From Leptasterias polaris (lineage: Eukaryota > Echinodermata > Asteroidea > Forcipulatida > Asteriidae): 64,000 bases of DNA. The position numbers and the translations under genes were made by a program. Below, in pieces: positions 11,346-26,300 of this stretch; position 1 is the stretch's first letter; the number at the start of each line of letters is the position of its first letter. A model generated the notes under the pieces. It saw nothing but the letters and a program-made list of their open reading frames with translations, was not told where the DNA came from and searched no databases. The stretch covers positions 535,501-599,500 of the forward strand of contig JAZGTN010000062.1 of NCBI GenBank assembly GCA_037783415.1, read 5' to 3'.

Positions 11346-14300
11346 TTATGAGATGTGACTGACATCAATGTCATCAGTCCCCACTCCCACTGAGTGCACG
11401 TTGTTGTACTCTGGAGGCGAGTCACCCGTAAATGTGGTGTTGTCGTACTCTTTAGAAATGATCTCAACAGTGGTATTAGGGTATGGTGGGTAACCTGCAG
11501 CAGCCCTATCTTCATTAAGAGCTGGTCCCCACTCTGGTGCAGGTCGGATGGCAGTACTGATTCTCTGTGAAAGAGAGGGATTACAATATCGTGTTATATC
11601 AGGCAATTGTTTGAATTACTGATATCTTTTAGTCATTGATAAGAGTAGAGTATAATGTATACAGCCTCACCGGTTGACTGCACCATTTTTAAGTGTATGA
11701 AGAAGAATTCCTGATTAAATTACTAAACAGTTTATCAATCTGGCCTGTATGAGTAAATGAAGATAGGTGGTAAAATATTCTGCGATTGTTTTTTGCTTTC
11801 CGACTTATAATTATTAAATCACGTGTCTTTTTGCTCGAAAATGATATAATGCTCCAAAGTGTAAAATCACTGAATATTTTGCATAAGCTCAACAATTTAC
11901 GAGGTATGGTCTTTTGGGACCGTTATTATAATTGTTTGTGACCTTGTTACTTTACCTGTATGAATGATCCTTTGACTCTCCATATCAAGAAGTAGACGGC
12001 ATAAATGAGAATACATAACAATGATGACCCCGTCATTGTCCATCCAATTGCCTCTGCCCATCCCGGGAATACATAGTCACCATACTGAGCCGGTGTATAC
12101 TCAATAAACCCATACACAGTAGGAAACTAACCAAAGAAACAAGTTGGAATGTTACCGTTAATGATGTTGCATGCTTTGTAATTTGTTTCATCAGCATTGA
12201 CCAGGAAAATGTCAAATTAATCACCGAATTTATTCATTCATTGATCATTCAAAAACGATAACAGGGAACCAAATGACAGCTGCATAAGGAGGTATGGTGG
12301 CCCTGAAGGAACATTAAGCTACAAATAGCTGAACTGATTTATACAAATCACTCCACCCATATGATGTTTGCTACTCAAGCATTTTAAAATGTTTTTAGGA
12401 ATACGGAATAGGTCTATGTTGTTGAACATTTTGAAATGGAAAACAGAAATGATTGAAAAATCGACAACCTTGTGATGAGCGTTCACAGATGAGTCGAACA
12501 AACAACATCTGTTAAAATTGGAGGATGAAGCTATTTTACCGTTATAGCATTTGAAATTTAGTTTTTTATTGGAAGCATTCTCTGTGTGCACATAGGAAGC
12601 AATGAGTGGCACAAAAATGCTTTTCTCTGCAATGTTTTTGTTCGTCCTCATTACTCTACGCAGCGCTCTTTCCTTGGAAAACGCCCTTGGTTGGGAAACT
12701 CCGAGGGAAACTCTTGGTTGAGCACCCTATTGTGTGAACATTATTGCAATGTTCTAGACGGGATTTTAAAAAATAATTCCACTGTCATTATGTATACCAG
12801 CTGCTAAAAAAATGAAGACTATTATTTAACTTACTATTATGAGGATTGGCGTTACAATATACCACATGATCTTCCAGATAAAGCTTGGCGTACTCCCAAT
12901 CATTACACCCACCTCCTTGATGAATCTACTCAAACCTGTAAAAAAACCAAAAACAAAACCCAGAAAGTCAACACAAATATGAATATTCATACAAACAAAG
13001 ACACACAAGACGACTGAAAAACGCTTAAGAATTAGGCCAAGTGGCAATGAAACCAAACTGCGCAGAACATAACTTGACGTATGGATACAAAAACAACATG
13101 TTGTCTTATGGTACGTAATATACGAGGTTTCTGCACAATATAGCAAGATAATGAATAGTTAATCACCACGCAAGCAATGACCACGGTACCATGATTTCAT
13201 AATGCTTAACTAAAGCACGCGTCCAACATTGGTAATTAACAAAGACAGTATTTGCATTTTGTGTTACCCAGCATAAAATCATGAAATTAATAATAATAAC
13301 AAATTCACGAAAAGCTTCATTGTTCATCGGAGTCACGAAAGTATAATGAACCCCCCCCCAAAAAAATCAATTCTCAATAATAATAATTTCCAATGCCAAC
13401 AAATGAGGTTTCTAAATAAAAAATTGTCTTTCAAATAATGCAAAATGTTAATGTAATATAAACAGTAATATAATCAGTTATGCATTAATTGATATTTTAC
13501 CATAGACGCAGTCAAACACAAAAAGCTCAATCAAGGCTAATATCATAGGGCTATAGCCAGCAGAGTACCAGTCAAACAACGTCATCAGGTAGATTCCTCC
13601 CTGCAAGATAACGGCGAAATGTTATGAGTATATATGTACACCATACCCTTTGTTATTTTGGATGGGTAAATACATTATAGAGTTCTTCAAATAACCTGGT
13701 ACGTGAAACCGTTTAAAGACCGGCTTGAACGAAAACGGCAGCAAGCGAGCGTTGCTGAAATTCATTTAAAACGATTTCAATAAACAAGGAAATTGAGTTA
13801 ACATACGGAAGTGTATAAAGGACATGGTGAAAAAACAAAACCTAATTCGCCCGGGCGGATTACTAATTCGCCTTGGCGGATTACTAATTCGCCCGGGCGG
13901 ATTACTAATTCGCCCGGGCGAATTACTATTTCGCCAGGGGGGATGTTCCACCACAAATTTGCAGTGCCCCTCCCCCCGAAAACAATCGCGATAGTGCTGA
14001 TAAAAAGATAAGAAAAAGAAAGGAAAATGCGAGTTTGTAAAAATACGGTAGTTAACGATCGCGATCGCTACGCGGCCAAAAATTCCAAGAATAATAATAA
14101 GAAGATGGTGGGCCCCACTGCAGCGTTCCCCTTCCAAAAATTAAAGCATGAACCCCCCCCCCCCCCCCCCCAACACCTGACCCCAACTTAAATGCAATAC
14201 CCCCTCCCCCATCACTGTGCCCACTTGTAGTAAGGCGGCATAGCTAACCATTGTGCATTTTGTGATAAAAGCATGAAATTTGGCACAGTCATAGAGAAAA

Positions 14301-17300
14301 GTATTACAAACAAATCTGGATATTGGGCCATCACAGATTACGTCACTGAATGCCATGGCGGCCATTTTACAATATTTTAGTAATCCGCCCGGGCGAAATA
14401 GTAATCCGCCCGGGCGAATTAGTACTTTGCCCCGGCGAATTAGTAATCCACCCCGGGCGAAATAGTAATCCGCCCGGGCGAATTAGTAATCCACCCGGGC
14501 GAAATAGCTTTTATTTTACCATGTCCTTTATACACTTCCGTATTAACATGAGATGTGTGACAGAAAAAAGAATTAAAAAACACGATATTTTTGAACACAC
14601 TTCTCCGGTGCTTTTCAGAAAGATTCGCGAAAAGCCCCGTTGCGTCATCATCCATGTTACGTCGTTTGTGGGAGCTCCGTTTTGTATGCCGCCGCTTTGT
14701 TGCATCATGGAGATATAACAGAGCAACACCCCACACATTGTTGACGTCAAAGTATTGTCATTTTGACGCACGTCGTCAACGGCAGAAGTGCAGCTAGCTT
14801 TTCAAAACTTGAGGTTTGGGCTTAATCTTTTTATCGATATTTACGAAAAATTCAGAAGTGTAAAACATTCAAAATTGCAATTAAATAGTAAATAAACACA
14901 TTGTAAACAAGTTTTAATAGCATTCCCGTCAATAATTTTTCACTCAAGTAGCTGTTTAACTACTATAATTGAGATTTTAGTAATTAAATTTGTATCTAAA
15001 AGCGTTAGAACAGAAAACATGTTGGAATATGATTTTCAACTCGTTACCTGTGTAGTAAAAGGCAGACCAGCTAGTAGCATGATGAAACATACACAGAATA
15101 TCACCAAAGTTTTCTTCTTCCTGATGTTGGGATAGAAGTACTCAATCTCGTCCATTACTGCAGTAATGATGGTCTCCAAAGTCACAAACTAAGGCAACAA
15201 AACCATAAAATGCCTAAATCATTCATGGTGACTTGGATGAAAACAATTACTAAAACTTAAAAAGAAAAGGGGAACTTGAGTTCAGAAAACACATTTGTAG
15301 GGGTGAATACTTGTTATTCTAACCACATACCTGGCTATCCAGTCCCAGTGTGATCAGCATGAAGAAGAAAATGAAAGACCAGAGCTGAGGTACAACGGGA
15401 ACCCTGGAGATGGCTTCAGGGTAGGCAACAAACGCTAAACCAGGACCTTTGTAAAAAGTACGAAGAAAACCAATGGTGAAATAATGTGTCAACTATTTTA
15501 AGTTGAATCAAACGCAACTTTTGCAAACATTAAAAAGAGCTTTGTGATTATCACTTTCTTATTATAACCAAGCATAATAAACGTTTTCTGTTGGAAATGT
15601 TACCAAAGCTTATGTGAGTAGATATCAATGTTGAATAGAGAATACTATAATGGTAAAACCCCAAATGTTTGATTTACAGAAAGAATAAACGAATATAATA
15701 GTATAAACTATGGTTTCCAGAGTTTTTCGTTCATGAAGTGGGATCAGTCGATTGGAAAAACCAAGAAAACGAAACTGTGCATTGCTGCTATAAAAAAATA
15801 AAAAATACAAATAAAGTGTGTTTCGCCCGCTTGTTTCTTCTTTGTTTACAGCCACATAAGATCCTCCTACTTTCACTTCAGAAAGCAATGTTGTTTGTTT
15901 GCTATACACGAACGAAAAACAAAACATGACCTTTATAGCGATTAGAAGCAAAAGAACCAAAAAACATAGTATGTACAAAACAAAACATAGGTAGTAATAG
16001 TTAATTTAAATAAGCCACATGGAAACACCAAATATCTGTACTGACCTGCATCAATGGCTTGTTCAATGGGCACTTGTGCATCACACGCCATGAATCCAAT
16101 GATGGAAAAGACGACAAATCCAGCAAAGACACTGGTCAAACCACCGGACACTACAATTATGACGGTGTCTCTGAAATCAAATGGGTTTATACATTTAACA
16201 TTTCGCGTTACCGACTTATGGTTTTCTGACTTCCCGATTAAGAATGCCGAATCCACATTTGAGAATAAGTTTCTGTTCTGATGATATAAGAAGAAAATAA
16301 CTTTGCAAATGGATAATTCGGGAGATGCCGAACTGGAGTATGGTTTTTCCGGTAGGCCGCGCACGGTATGATTTCGAGGTCAGGTTTGCAGGACGTTATG
16401 GTCAAGAAGAATGCAAAAATATACATCTAAAAATATAAATAAAAAATTAAAAGCAATGCCTTTTTGGGGAAAAAGGGAAAAGGAAAATTAACTATTGTTC
16501 TAATGAGTGCAACAACAGAGGAAGTCACCCCATTCCATCATCTCCTGCGTTTTGTTTAACTTTTAGTCCTGATGATGGTTCTGGATTTGTGGACTCAGCG
16601 GCACAAAGGGGTGCGCCATGTTTTTCTGGAGGCACTTCTGAGCAGTTCAAACTGTAATTTGTGTTTACATTTTTCCAATGGATCTTTATCTACGCATTGC
16701 TATAAAACACCCCATCAGCGCTCTTTTTATGCATTTATTGTTATACATGCAATCCGACGTGGAAGTACAAAATACGTTGTCTGTGTATAAATAAAGAACA
16801 AGTTTTTAAGACATCAAGTAATACCTCATGACAGCTTTTGTAATGCATTGTTTGTTTTCTGATAACTATAATCTCAAAGGTAATTTTTTTGCAAGGGCAA
16901 AGACATCTATTGTCTCCGGTGACCCCCCCCCCCCCCCCCCCCCGCTTCTTAACACATACCTGAATGTATTGTTGTTGAACTTGTTGTAGCTGGCCAATGT
17001 GTGGAGGCCACCCCATCCTGCACCAAACGAAAACACAACTTGATTGGCTGCTGCTTTCCAAACCTTTATAACGGAATCGGGATGGAAAGTGTCACACAGT
17101 TAGACTCACATTTAGCCTAAATAGATAAACATACGACCAGTGCATCAAAAACAAACTGTACTACCGAAAAGTCAAAATTGTAAGAATAGCTCAAAAATAA
17201 TCTGCATTTTTCCTCTCAAGGTAAAACCAAGGGCTCCTGTAACAATTCAATGCGCTTGATTGCTACCTTTGAACTGCTTTATGTGTACCACATCAAACCC

Positions 17301-20300
17301 CTGTCTAAGGTCAAGGACGTGTGCGATCCCTCATCCAATTTGGCCTTCTAATGACAACAAAATAGCCAACGGTAACGATTCGATGCAATCAACAGTTCAG
17401 AGAACGAGAACAGATAGCACATTGCAGTTGGTTTCTTCTCGATTCTGATAACATCAGGTTGATATGAATTCTACATTTATAGCATATCCATGTGTAATCA
17501 ATGAATGCACGGAGGTGCTGATGGCAGGGTGTTCATTTTGATGCAATGGCCAAAATAATGAATATTTGTGCATTTAGTCACGTTACTGCTTGAAAATATG
17601 ACATTATAACATACAGAAAGAAAAGGGTGTTCCCTTAAGTCCCACTTTTTTATTGTTACATAACACAAACGTGATAGATTTGTTCTGTTTGTATGGGCGT
17701 ATTACTGAGCGAAACAGAACCAGTGCCTATAACAATACAATCACATCCCGTCAAAACCAAACAATGCAATCACATCCCGTCAAAACTCTACAGAATCCTG
17801 ACTAAAACTAATTAAATGTTAACGTATTGAGATAGCTTTTTATTTTGGTGATTCAAAATAATATTTGAAAAACTGGGAAGAGAGAGAACACCCTTGTATC
17901 AGCATCCTCAATAGAACACAGTTGTATTGCACACTTGGGGGCTTTGAAGTTGTGAGTAACAAAAGGCAGCAAACACATTGGTAAAGAAGGAATTGTTATT
18001 TGCAAATGGCTAGTTTGATGAAGCTTCCTCGCTAGCTCATGTCTAGAGCAACGTTTCAGAAAAAACATCGACATTTTACTTCGTGTTGACAAAACAACGA
18101 AGTTTCAGTAACATTTTAATATTACCAATGATGTGTGTACTTCCTTTTTAATGCACAAATATTCTAGCTTAGAAAAACACTTCCATCTTCGAATTTGACT
18201 CGAGGAAATAACGTGCACAATTAAAGCCGAGGAAGGATAAGAAGGAGACAAATATTTGCTCTCGTTGCACTTTCAACTATTTGACGTCTTCTCGCTTAAG
18301 TTGCACTTTATTTTCTCGTGTCTCTTCGTATATTTGTCTGTCAGATGTTTCATTTAGAAATCACTGAATACCGTATGACTACATGGCGACGAAGCTTAAC
18401 AGTCTAACACCTGCGCAGTTTCCTGTGTATGTGAAAGTATTGCAGAGAAAACAATGAAAAAAAAAAAAGGAAATGTTTTTTGTTCATTAACGTTGGTTCT
18501 ATGACACAAACACACCCAAAATATCTTACTTCTGTAATCTATAAACTAAAGATGGTAGACATTATTTTGTTATCTTCCAAAAAGGTGTTTTATAGGCTTG
18601 CGTTGTCAGTTCACTTTTCTGGCTACAAGCTGTATTATGAGAAACTAACTTAAATAGTCATGAATTGGTAAAACGACAATGTTCGAACATTCTGGATTTG
18701 TTGAAACAGGATGTATATAGGGGTTTTGTGGGGCTATATGTGGCCTAGTGAACACGTTGCAATAGGAATCGAAGGTGGTCTTTGGAAGTGATCGGTACGA
18801 ATTGAGATCTTGTTTGTGGCCCTTTAATGTCGTGTTATTAGTGAGGTCACTTTGGTGATTGCAGAGTTAATAGTCACCATGCTGGTCCTTGATCAGCAGC
18901 ATAGTCACCATCGTGGTCAGTACGTGGTCCATATGGCGGGCTTTAGGAGGTGGTCGTACAATATTGGGTGCTGTATGGCAGCCCTGTCCTGGGGGTCTGT
19001 GTTTCTTACAAGAAACACCCCAGCAAACAAATAACAGAACGTAGTTAAACCATACATATTTTAATAGTTCCGTTAGACCTTGTGGTGAAAATAAAGTATC
19101 TTAATTAAGTCATGCATTTCAAGCCCCTCAACTTCGTTAGATTGTTGAAGTCACCGTAAGTGCTGAACATCACCCATATCAACCTTCCAACTCAACCTGA
19201 GTGTACGATATAGTTGATTTATGTTCTTTCCGACAAAACTTTTATGGAATACCTTCTCATCCCGTCAACTGTTGCCAGAGATAATGAACGTCAAGTTTGG
19301 ACTTACATCTAAACACGAGATTCGAATGTTGAATAAGAAGTCTTGTAAACAATTTCAGATTTACTGACTTTGAGTGTGTTTAGCATAGCCCATCGTTTGA
19401 AGGTACACAGCACACCATCCACTTTCCCAGTTTGTTGTAATGCAACGAATGGATAAGACCGGGCTCCAAGTTTATGGCTCACGTTGCATTCTTGTCCAGT
19501 TTTACAACAAATGTTCACTGAAATAGCGCCCTTTTATGGCCTCTGAAAGGCAAAAAAGACAGGCTGATACAGACGATAAAATCACAGTTTCAACGTTTAA
19601 GCTAATCTCTTTCTTAAGAAAGATTCCTTTTTGGAATCATATTGACTTCCATCAGACAATGAACATCAAGTTTAAGCGATTGAAGTCAATTGTGAAAACA
19701 TTTCAGCCGATAAATTGAACAATGACTACATGACTTGACATGTCACATGGTGACTATTATTAGTTTATAAAAGTCAAGTTTGGCTCGTGCATGAAACTGA
19801 TCCGATGGGGGCTGTGTACCTTATTAAACCGAATGAGTCAAATTTGACTTGTTAAATAGAATATGATGCTTTCTGACTTTATGGTGCGTACATATACCAT
19901 TGGGAAATTACACCACAAGGCAATTCAAACTATTCAATTTGAACAATTAACAACAATGAACACACTTTCAAAACCATTTCTTTAGGTTTCAAGTAAGAGC
20001 AATCTTAAAGCAATCAAGTGTATTTGTGATTTGACCCATTCGGTTTCAAGATTGTTTAGTGGCAAAAAAAAGAAAGATGCATGGTGGTGCATTGTTGTAA
20101 CTAGTTGACCACACGTCGACACTTGCGGTGGCTGTAAAGAAACTAATTTTCAGAAAACAGTCATTAAATACTCAAAGAGCAAAAATAACCTTTAAAACAA
20201 AGTAGAACAAACAAGATTTTAGTTGATTTTAATAATTATCCTCTCACCTCATCGACATTTCTTTTGTCTGTTTTGTTCCCCTTTCTAATAGATCAAATGA

Positions 20301-23300
20301 TAGGGTAACTCATGGAAGCTTTTCGATTGAACTATACCATAAAAACTTGTTTTCCAAGTTAATTGTCTTCTTAAAGTGGGATAAAACCAAATAACACGAA
20401 CAACCGTTCTCATGTCTCGTTTCTGTAAATATATTGTTCATACTTTGTCTTAATGAAAGAAATTATTCAATACAAAAGTGCAAGGTTTCTTTGTAAAGAA
20501 CACTAAAACACCTTCTCAACAGATTATATCAATTCTAGATTAAGAGTTTCAGTTACTGTGTCTTTCATTGATTTCAACCATCATAAAAACGACGTGTCAC
20601 TAGATTTGCCGTTTTGTATTTCCACGAAGTGACCTATCTCGACGCGTCACTTCACCAATGATATACGAAGTGTTACACACACAGTTCAGCGCGCGTGTGT
20701 GACATTTCGCATTTTCACGAAGTGACCTATCTGGAAGCGTAGTATAGGTTTTCTCGGTCAATTTCGGCAAATGAGCAGCCAATTTAACCACCACGCTATT
20801 CTATTTCGCGCGAAATCGAATGCTACTGAAAAGGGTCATTCGATTTCGTTTTATGACTAGTCAAATGTACTGTTGCGTCATTCGATTTAACAAAATAATC
20901 ATTCAATTTAACGATTCATCAAAGCAGCATTCAAATTCGCCGGAGCTTTTTGAGGAGTGTGTTTAGTCATTCAAATTCATTTTTGGGCAGTCATTTCTGT
21001 AATTTGTGCAATCTAAAAAACGCTTTGTTAATAAGGCATATACGGTTCACTTATTTGCACTTGAGTCACTTTGTACTTCGAAGACGAGCTTTTGCTACAG
21101 TTTTACACGCATATTTCAATAAGTTTGCAGCTTGTGGTACAACCATACCTAAACATATACGCCAAGATGTCTGGCACGCCAACAGATTGATGGTTGAGGA
21201 AGAAACAACATAAACGACAAAAACCAGGAAAAACATAAAGAAACGCCCCATTCAAACACAATACAAAATTAGGCCAGTTAACCAATAAAGATCCCCCAAA
21301 AAAGAATATAGGAGAAAACAAAGAAGAAAAAACATCATGGGCCCCATGTAAAGTCTCCTGGAACCATAAATAAAGTAAATAAGGTTTGCCTGAATTAAAG
21401 TGAGATACGAAACAGTTGCCTAATACAGATTATCTGTTTATTCGTATTTCTTTAGTCGTACTTATTTGAATTCTCATTTAGCGAAATTGATTGCCTCTTT
21501 ACGAAATTGAAAAAAATTAAACCAGTAAAATCTCCAGTCGAACCAGCTTTGCTAAATTGAATGATGATTGTGCGTCACGAAAAAGAATGACGATATGCTA
21601 AATTGAAAACAGTGCAAAAGGAATTTGAATGCCTCAATACGAAATTGAATGCCCGAATTTTGAATTTGAAACGCAGTAACAACTGGAGAGGCAAAATAGC
21701 TTTAATTCGAACGCACGAAAATGAAATCGGCTGCTCATTTGCCGAAATTGACCGAGAAAACCTATATTTTCACGAAGTGACCTATCGCGTTAGGTCTCAA
21801 TATGCAATGTGTTTGTACACAACGCGCGCGCTGTGGGCAATACTCGCTTTCATTTTCACGAAGTGACGTTTGTGTTTAGGACTGTATTACTAATTAAAAT
21901 AGTTGCAAGAATGAAAACACTCCGACAGTTATGCACGAATAAAGTATTCAGCTTTATTTTTGTCTTGAAAAAATGAAACAAACTTGTTAAGTATACCCTG
22001 AAGCAGCAGTTTAAAAAATAGTGCAACTTCAATCGCGATTGTCTCCAAACACGTTTTCGGGGGCTGTGAACAAGATAGGTCACTTCGTGGTACGCGTGAC
22101 GAAATGTTCTGCTAACATTCAGCCGTCCATCCATGCTAACCAGGCCGGCTTGTTTATCAACAATGGAAAGGTCAATATTGAGAGAGGTGCAAAATTTGCG
22201 ATAAGAAGCCATTTTGTGCCAAAAAACATGCATTGGCAAATACAGGGTGCCAGACAAGTCTGCCCGTCGGGTAATTGTGCTGCATTTGGATCGAAAATGG
22301 CGTCCAGCAACCAAATGACCGAAGCAAACTGGTCCCCTATGTCGCAACTCTCTCAATAAACAGCTCTGTCCGTGGTTACTTTTTTTTCACCCGATATCCA
22401 CACCTGCCCTGCATTTTAATACATTGAATTTTGTCGATTTTATACATTTATATCATAGCGATCGGTGTTTGTTATTGTTCTTTATACAATGCGAACAAAA
22501 ACAAAACCTATTCTTCCTTTTCACTGGGATTTCGAACATTTTAAAAACACACATTATCAAAGGTTCCTTCAAAATGATCCCTTTTGAAATAAGACTCGAA
22601 TTCAACATGCAGAGCGGCATCATTCAACGAATGTTTTTTTATTTGTTCGTTTGTGTGTGTTTTTAGCATGTCCGTACTTTTGTTTTAAAGAAACCAGTTG
22701 CTTTTGTTTTAAAGAAACCAGCTGCTTTTGTTTTAAAGAAACCATGCTACATGGTTCATTGCCAATATGAAGAAGGATCTTAACAGATTTATTGTCCGGC
22801 TTTACCTGGATATCAAGAAGTTTATCAAACTGTGGTGTAATGAAGTAGAGAATACCGTTGACTGCACCAGGCTGCAGGGCGCCTACGATCAGGAGAGTCA
22901 GTAGACCAAGATATGGGAATGTTGCTGTAAAATACACAACCTGGTAGAACAAAACAGTTGTAGCGTTTTATTAATACGAATAATCTTAAGTAGACCAAGA
23001 TATAGGTTGCACTTGCAATACACAACCTTAGAGAAAACAAATATTGCAGTGATAAACCCACACTCGTCAATACCGCTCCGAGCAAGAAGGTGAAGTGCTG
23101 TAATGTAAAATACAAATATATAGGATTCCGCCATTATATTACGTTCATTCTCAATGTATTTATTCCTTCGGGTTTATTGTGTGATTATTCAGTTGATACA
23201 ATATTGTTGGACCGTCACTAACTTTCCCCTTCTCCGGTTTCAAAAGCGAGTATGATTGCCATATGTTTGACTGAACTTTTGCAAAACAACCTTTTATAAA

Positions 23301-26300
23301 AGCAAGATTCCTGGAGTCATTGTATCGGAGCTACTAATACTATACTTTTACCTTTCCAGACGTCTTGACGCCTTTGCTGATGCAAATGAAGACTACAATC
23401 CATACAAAGATGAAACACAACAGGATCTCCCATTGAATATAACCCATGTCATCCAAGGAATCGGATATCTGTAACACTCGCCGCCTGTCAAATTCAAAAC
23501 ATTCTTTTAGGGCAGAGTCATTGCAGTAAAAATTGCAATTGTAGGCCTATTATAGGCCTAAGAATATTTTGTTTAAATACACATTTTAGAAAAAATGAAA
23601 ACATGAGTACGTTCACCAGATGAATCTTAACATCGACCATCAAATGGTGCTGTACTTTTTCTTGATCGCGAAACACTCATTTAAACTTCAAAGAAACTAC
23701 TGTCATAATTTTAACAGTCATTTACAGTTTTAACATCTGATGCCCGCTGACTTCCATCTTACCAGTGCACAGCCGAAGGGTAATTATAAATGCACGAATT
23801 CAAATGCCCTATATTGTCATTTAAATAACTTATTTTAACCGGATGTGGGGGGGGGGGGGGTGGTGCTTGGGTTGATGTCATGAGTTAAAATTCCACTGGG
23901 AATATTTCCAATTGAACTATTTATTTTTGACGAAATGAACGTCCTGCAACAGAAAGCAAGGCGATAATAGATTACATCAGTCAATTTAATATTCAGATGT
24001 TGGCTTGCACAAAAAAAAAAAAGAGAAACTAAAGAAATAAATATATATATTAAATTTAAGTTTAATATGTAAATCTTCGTTAAGTGTTTGAGGTCGGTTA
24101 TGGTGACAACAGTATGGTGATGACGTTTTTTGATAGCTAAAGTGCAATAAAGCTACGGTATTCTGGATGTATTGAACCCAGCAAAAGAGGCCAGTGGTCA
24201 TATTTTCAAGTGACGCAAGTGGAGGCATGTTGACTTTCTTATCAATATTGACTTTTGTAAGTACACCAAACGGACTGTACTTCACGCTTGCATATTAAAT
24301 GAACACAAACAATGTAGACAAAGCAACTGGAATTGTACAAGATTGTTGGGAAAGGGTGCCAGGTTCGATCTATCACAATCCTATCACAGAGGTTAAATGT
24401 GAGGTAGGCTACCGGAGTAGTTCAAGGTAAAATGTGTTTGACTTAGTGCTACGTTATCAGAAAAACGAAGGCCAAAACATGATGTTGGCAACATTTTACT
24501 GGATAGCACTTGTTTCTGTATAATTTTGCACATTGCGATCATTTTGCAAAAAGTCCATTTTCTTTGCAGTCGATTTGTTTATCAAGGAAAACGAAATATT
24601 ATTTTAAGGGAACGAATTATATATCAAGGAGTGAAATAGCACCCAAGGGCTCCGCGGTTAAGGCACTTACTCAAAATATTCCTCGCTAGCAAAGACTGGT
24701 TTAGTTTTTCCTGTATAGTTTGGGTTCATTGGACACTCCTGTATATCTCCTCCCTGACTCCCATCGAAACAAGCATCTGTGTTGAAGGTATGATTACATC
24801 CAACCCATGGTAAGGGATTCAAGAATGATGCAAACATGTAGTAGGCTGAGTATGCGATGATGATGTTGTAGTATAAGCAGAAGTACGCAGACATCAAAAC
24901 CATACCAAAACCAATACCTTCGGCAATTAACAAAGAACAAAATGATGTGTTGGAGATCTCTATAATAATAATATGGAGGTTTTAAAGGAACATCGAACAT
25001 TTACGTGTTTAAATAAATATTCATGAGTTGTGGCCCAAACCGCAAATATTCACGTAAATATCTACGTAAGTATTCTCAATTTCGGCCGTGTCGCGAATAT
25101 TTACGCTAATTCACGATTTATGCCACAAATCGCAAATATTTACATAAACGTAAACTTTTTTGCAATTATTTACGATTTGTGGCACAAATCATAAATATTT
25201 ACTTAAAAGTTACGTAAAATTTACGTATTTAAATAAATGTTCACGATTTGTGCCCCAAACCACAAATATTCACGTAAATATTCTCGATTTTGGCCGTGTT
25301 TCGAATATTTACGCTAATTCACGATTTGAGCCATTACTATTTCCGACCAATCATTAAGTCCACAGCACCTTGTAATCCATTACATGGTGCTATGTAAATG
25401 AATAGGTCTCATACTTCAAAAACGTAGCTCCATATTTATATACCTTTCAGGAAAATACTGACTGTTGAAGCGCCTTGAGTGTCACTGAGTGACAGATATG
25501 CGCGCTATATAAGAAGCCGTTGTTATTATTATTATTACAAACCATTATATCCGACCAATTAAGTCCTACAAACCATTATATCAGACCAATGTCCGACAAA
25601 CCATTATTATCCGACCCATTATGTCCGACAAACCATTATGTCTGACCAATCATGTGTCTGACAAACCATTATATCCGACCCATTAAGTCCTACAAACTAT
25701 TATATCCGACCCATTAAGTCCTACAAACCATTATATCCGACCCATTAAGTCCTACAAACCATTATATCCGACCCATTAAGTCCTACAAACTATTATATCC
25801 GACCCATTATGTCCTACAAACCATTATGTCCGACCCATTAATAATAATAATAATGGAAACTTATAAAGCGCCGGTATCCGCCGCAAGCGCCGCTAGAAAA
25901 GTAGAGTTAACAAAATGCTTCTTTATACAGGTAGGTTTTTAAACTGTTCTTGAATATGCCAAGTGAGTTTGAAAGTTTCACAGTTTCAGGTAGGGAGTTC
26001 CAAAGCCTTGGTGCTGCGATCTGGAAACTTCTCTCCCCCCATTGATGTTTCGCCATTTTCTCCTGAAGGAGTTTTTGTCGTCCAGACCGTAAGCCACGAT
26101 GCCCTGGGGCATGTAATTGCACAAGATCACTTAAATAAGCTGGGGCATCACCTTGTAAGATCTTGAAAACAATGAGGCACAGTTTATATTGAACTCTTTG
26201 TTGGATGGGGAGCCAGTGCAAGTCGGCTAAAACGGGTGTGATATGGTCTGTTTTCTTGGTGTACGTGATCATCCTTGCTGCGATATTCTGTAGCCGTTGA

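Noticed and set aside
13766..14137. Frames with repeated SPGRI/NPPGRI peptides on both strands
   Set aside because: They are translations of the CGCCCGGGCG arrays of the foldback element.
22021..22359. 112-codon plus-strand frame with an overlapping minus frame
   Set aside because: It lies in an SLC6 intron, has no recognisable domain and no splice context.
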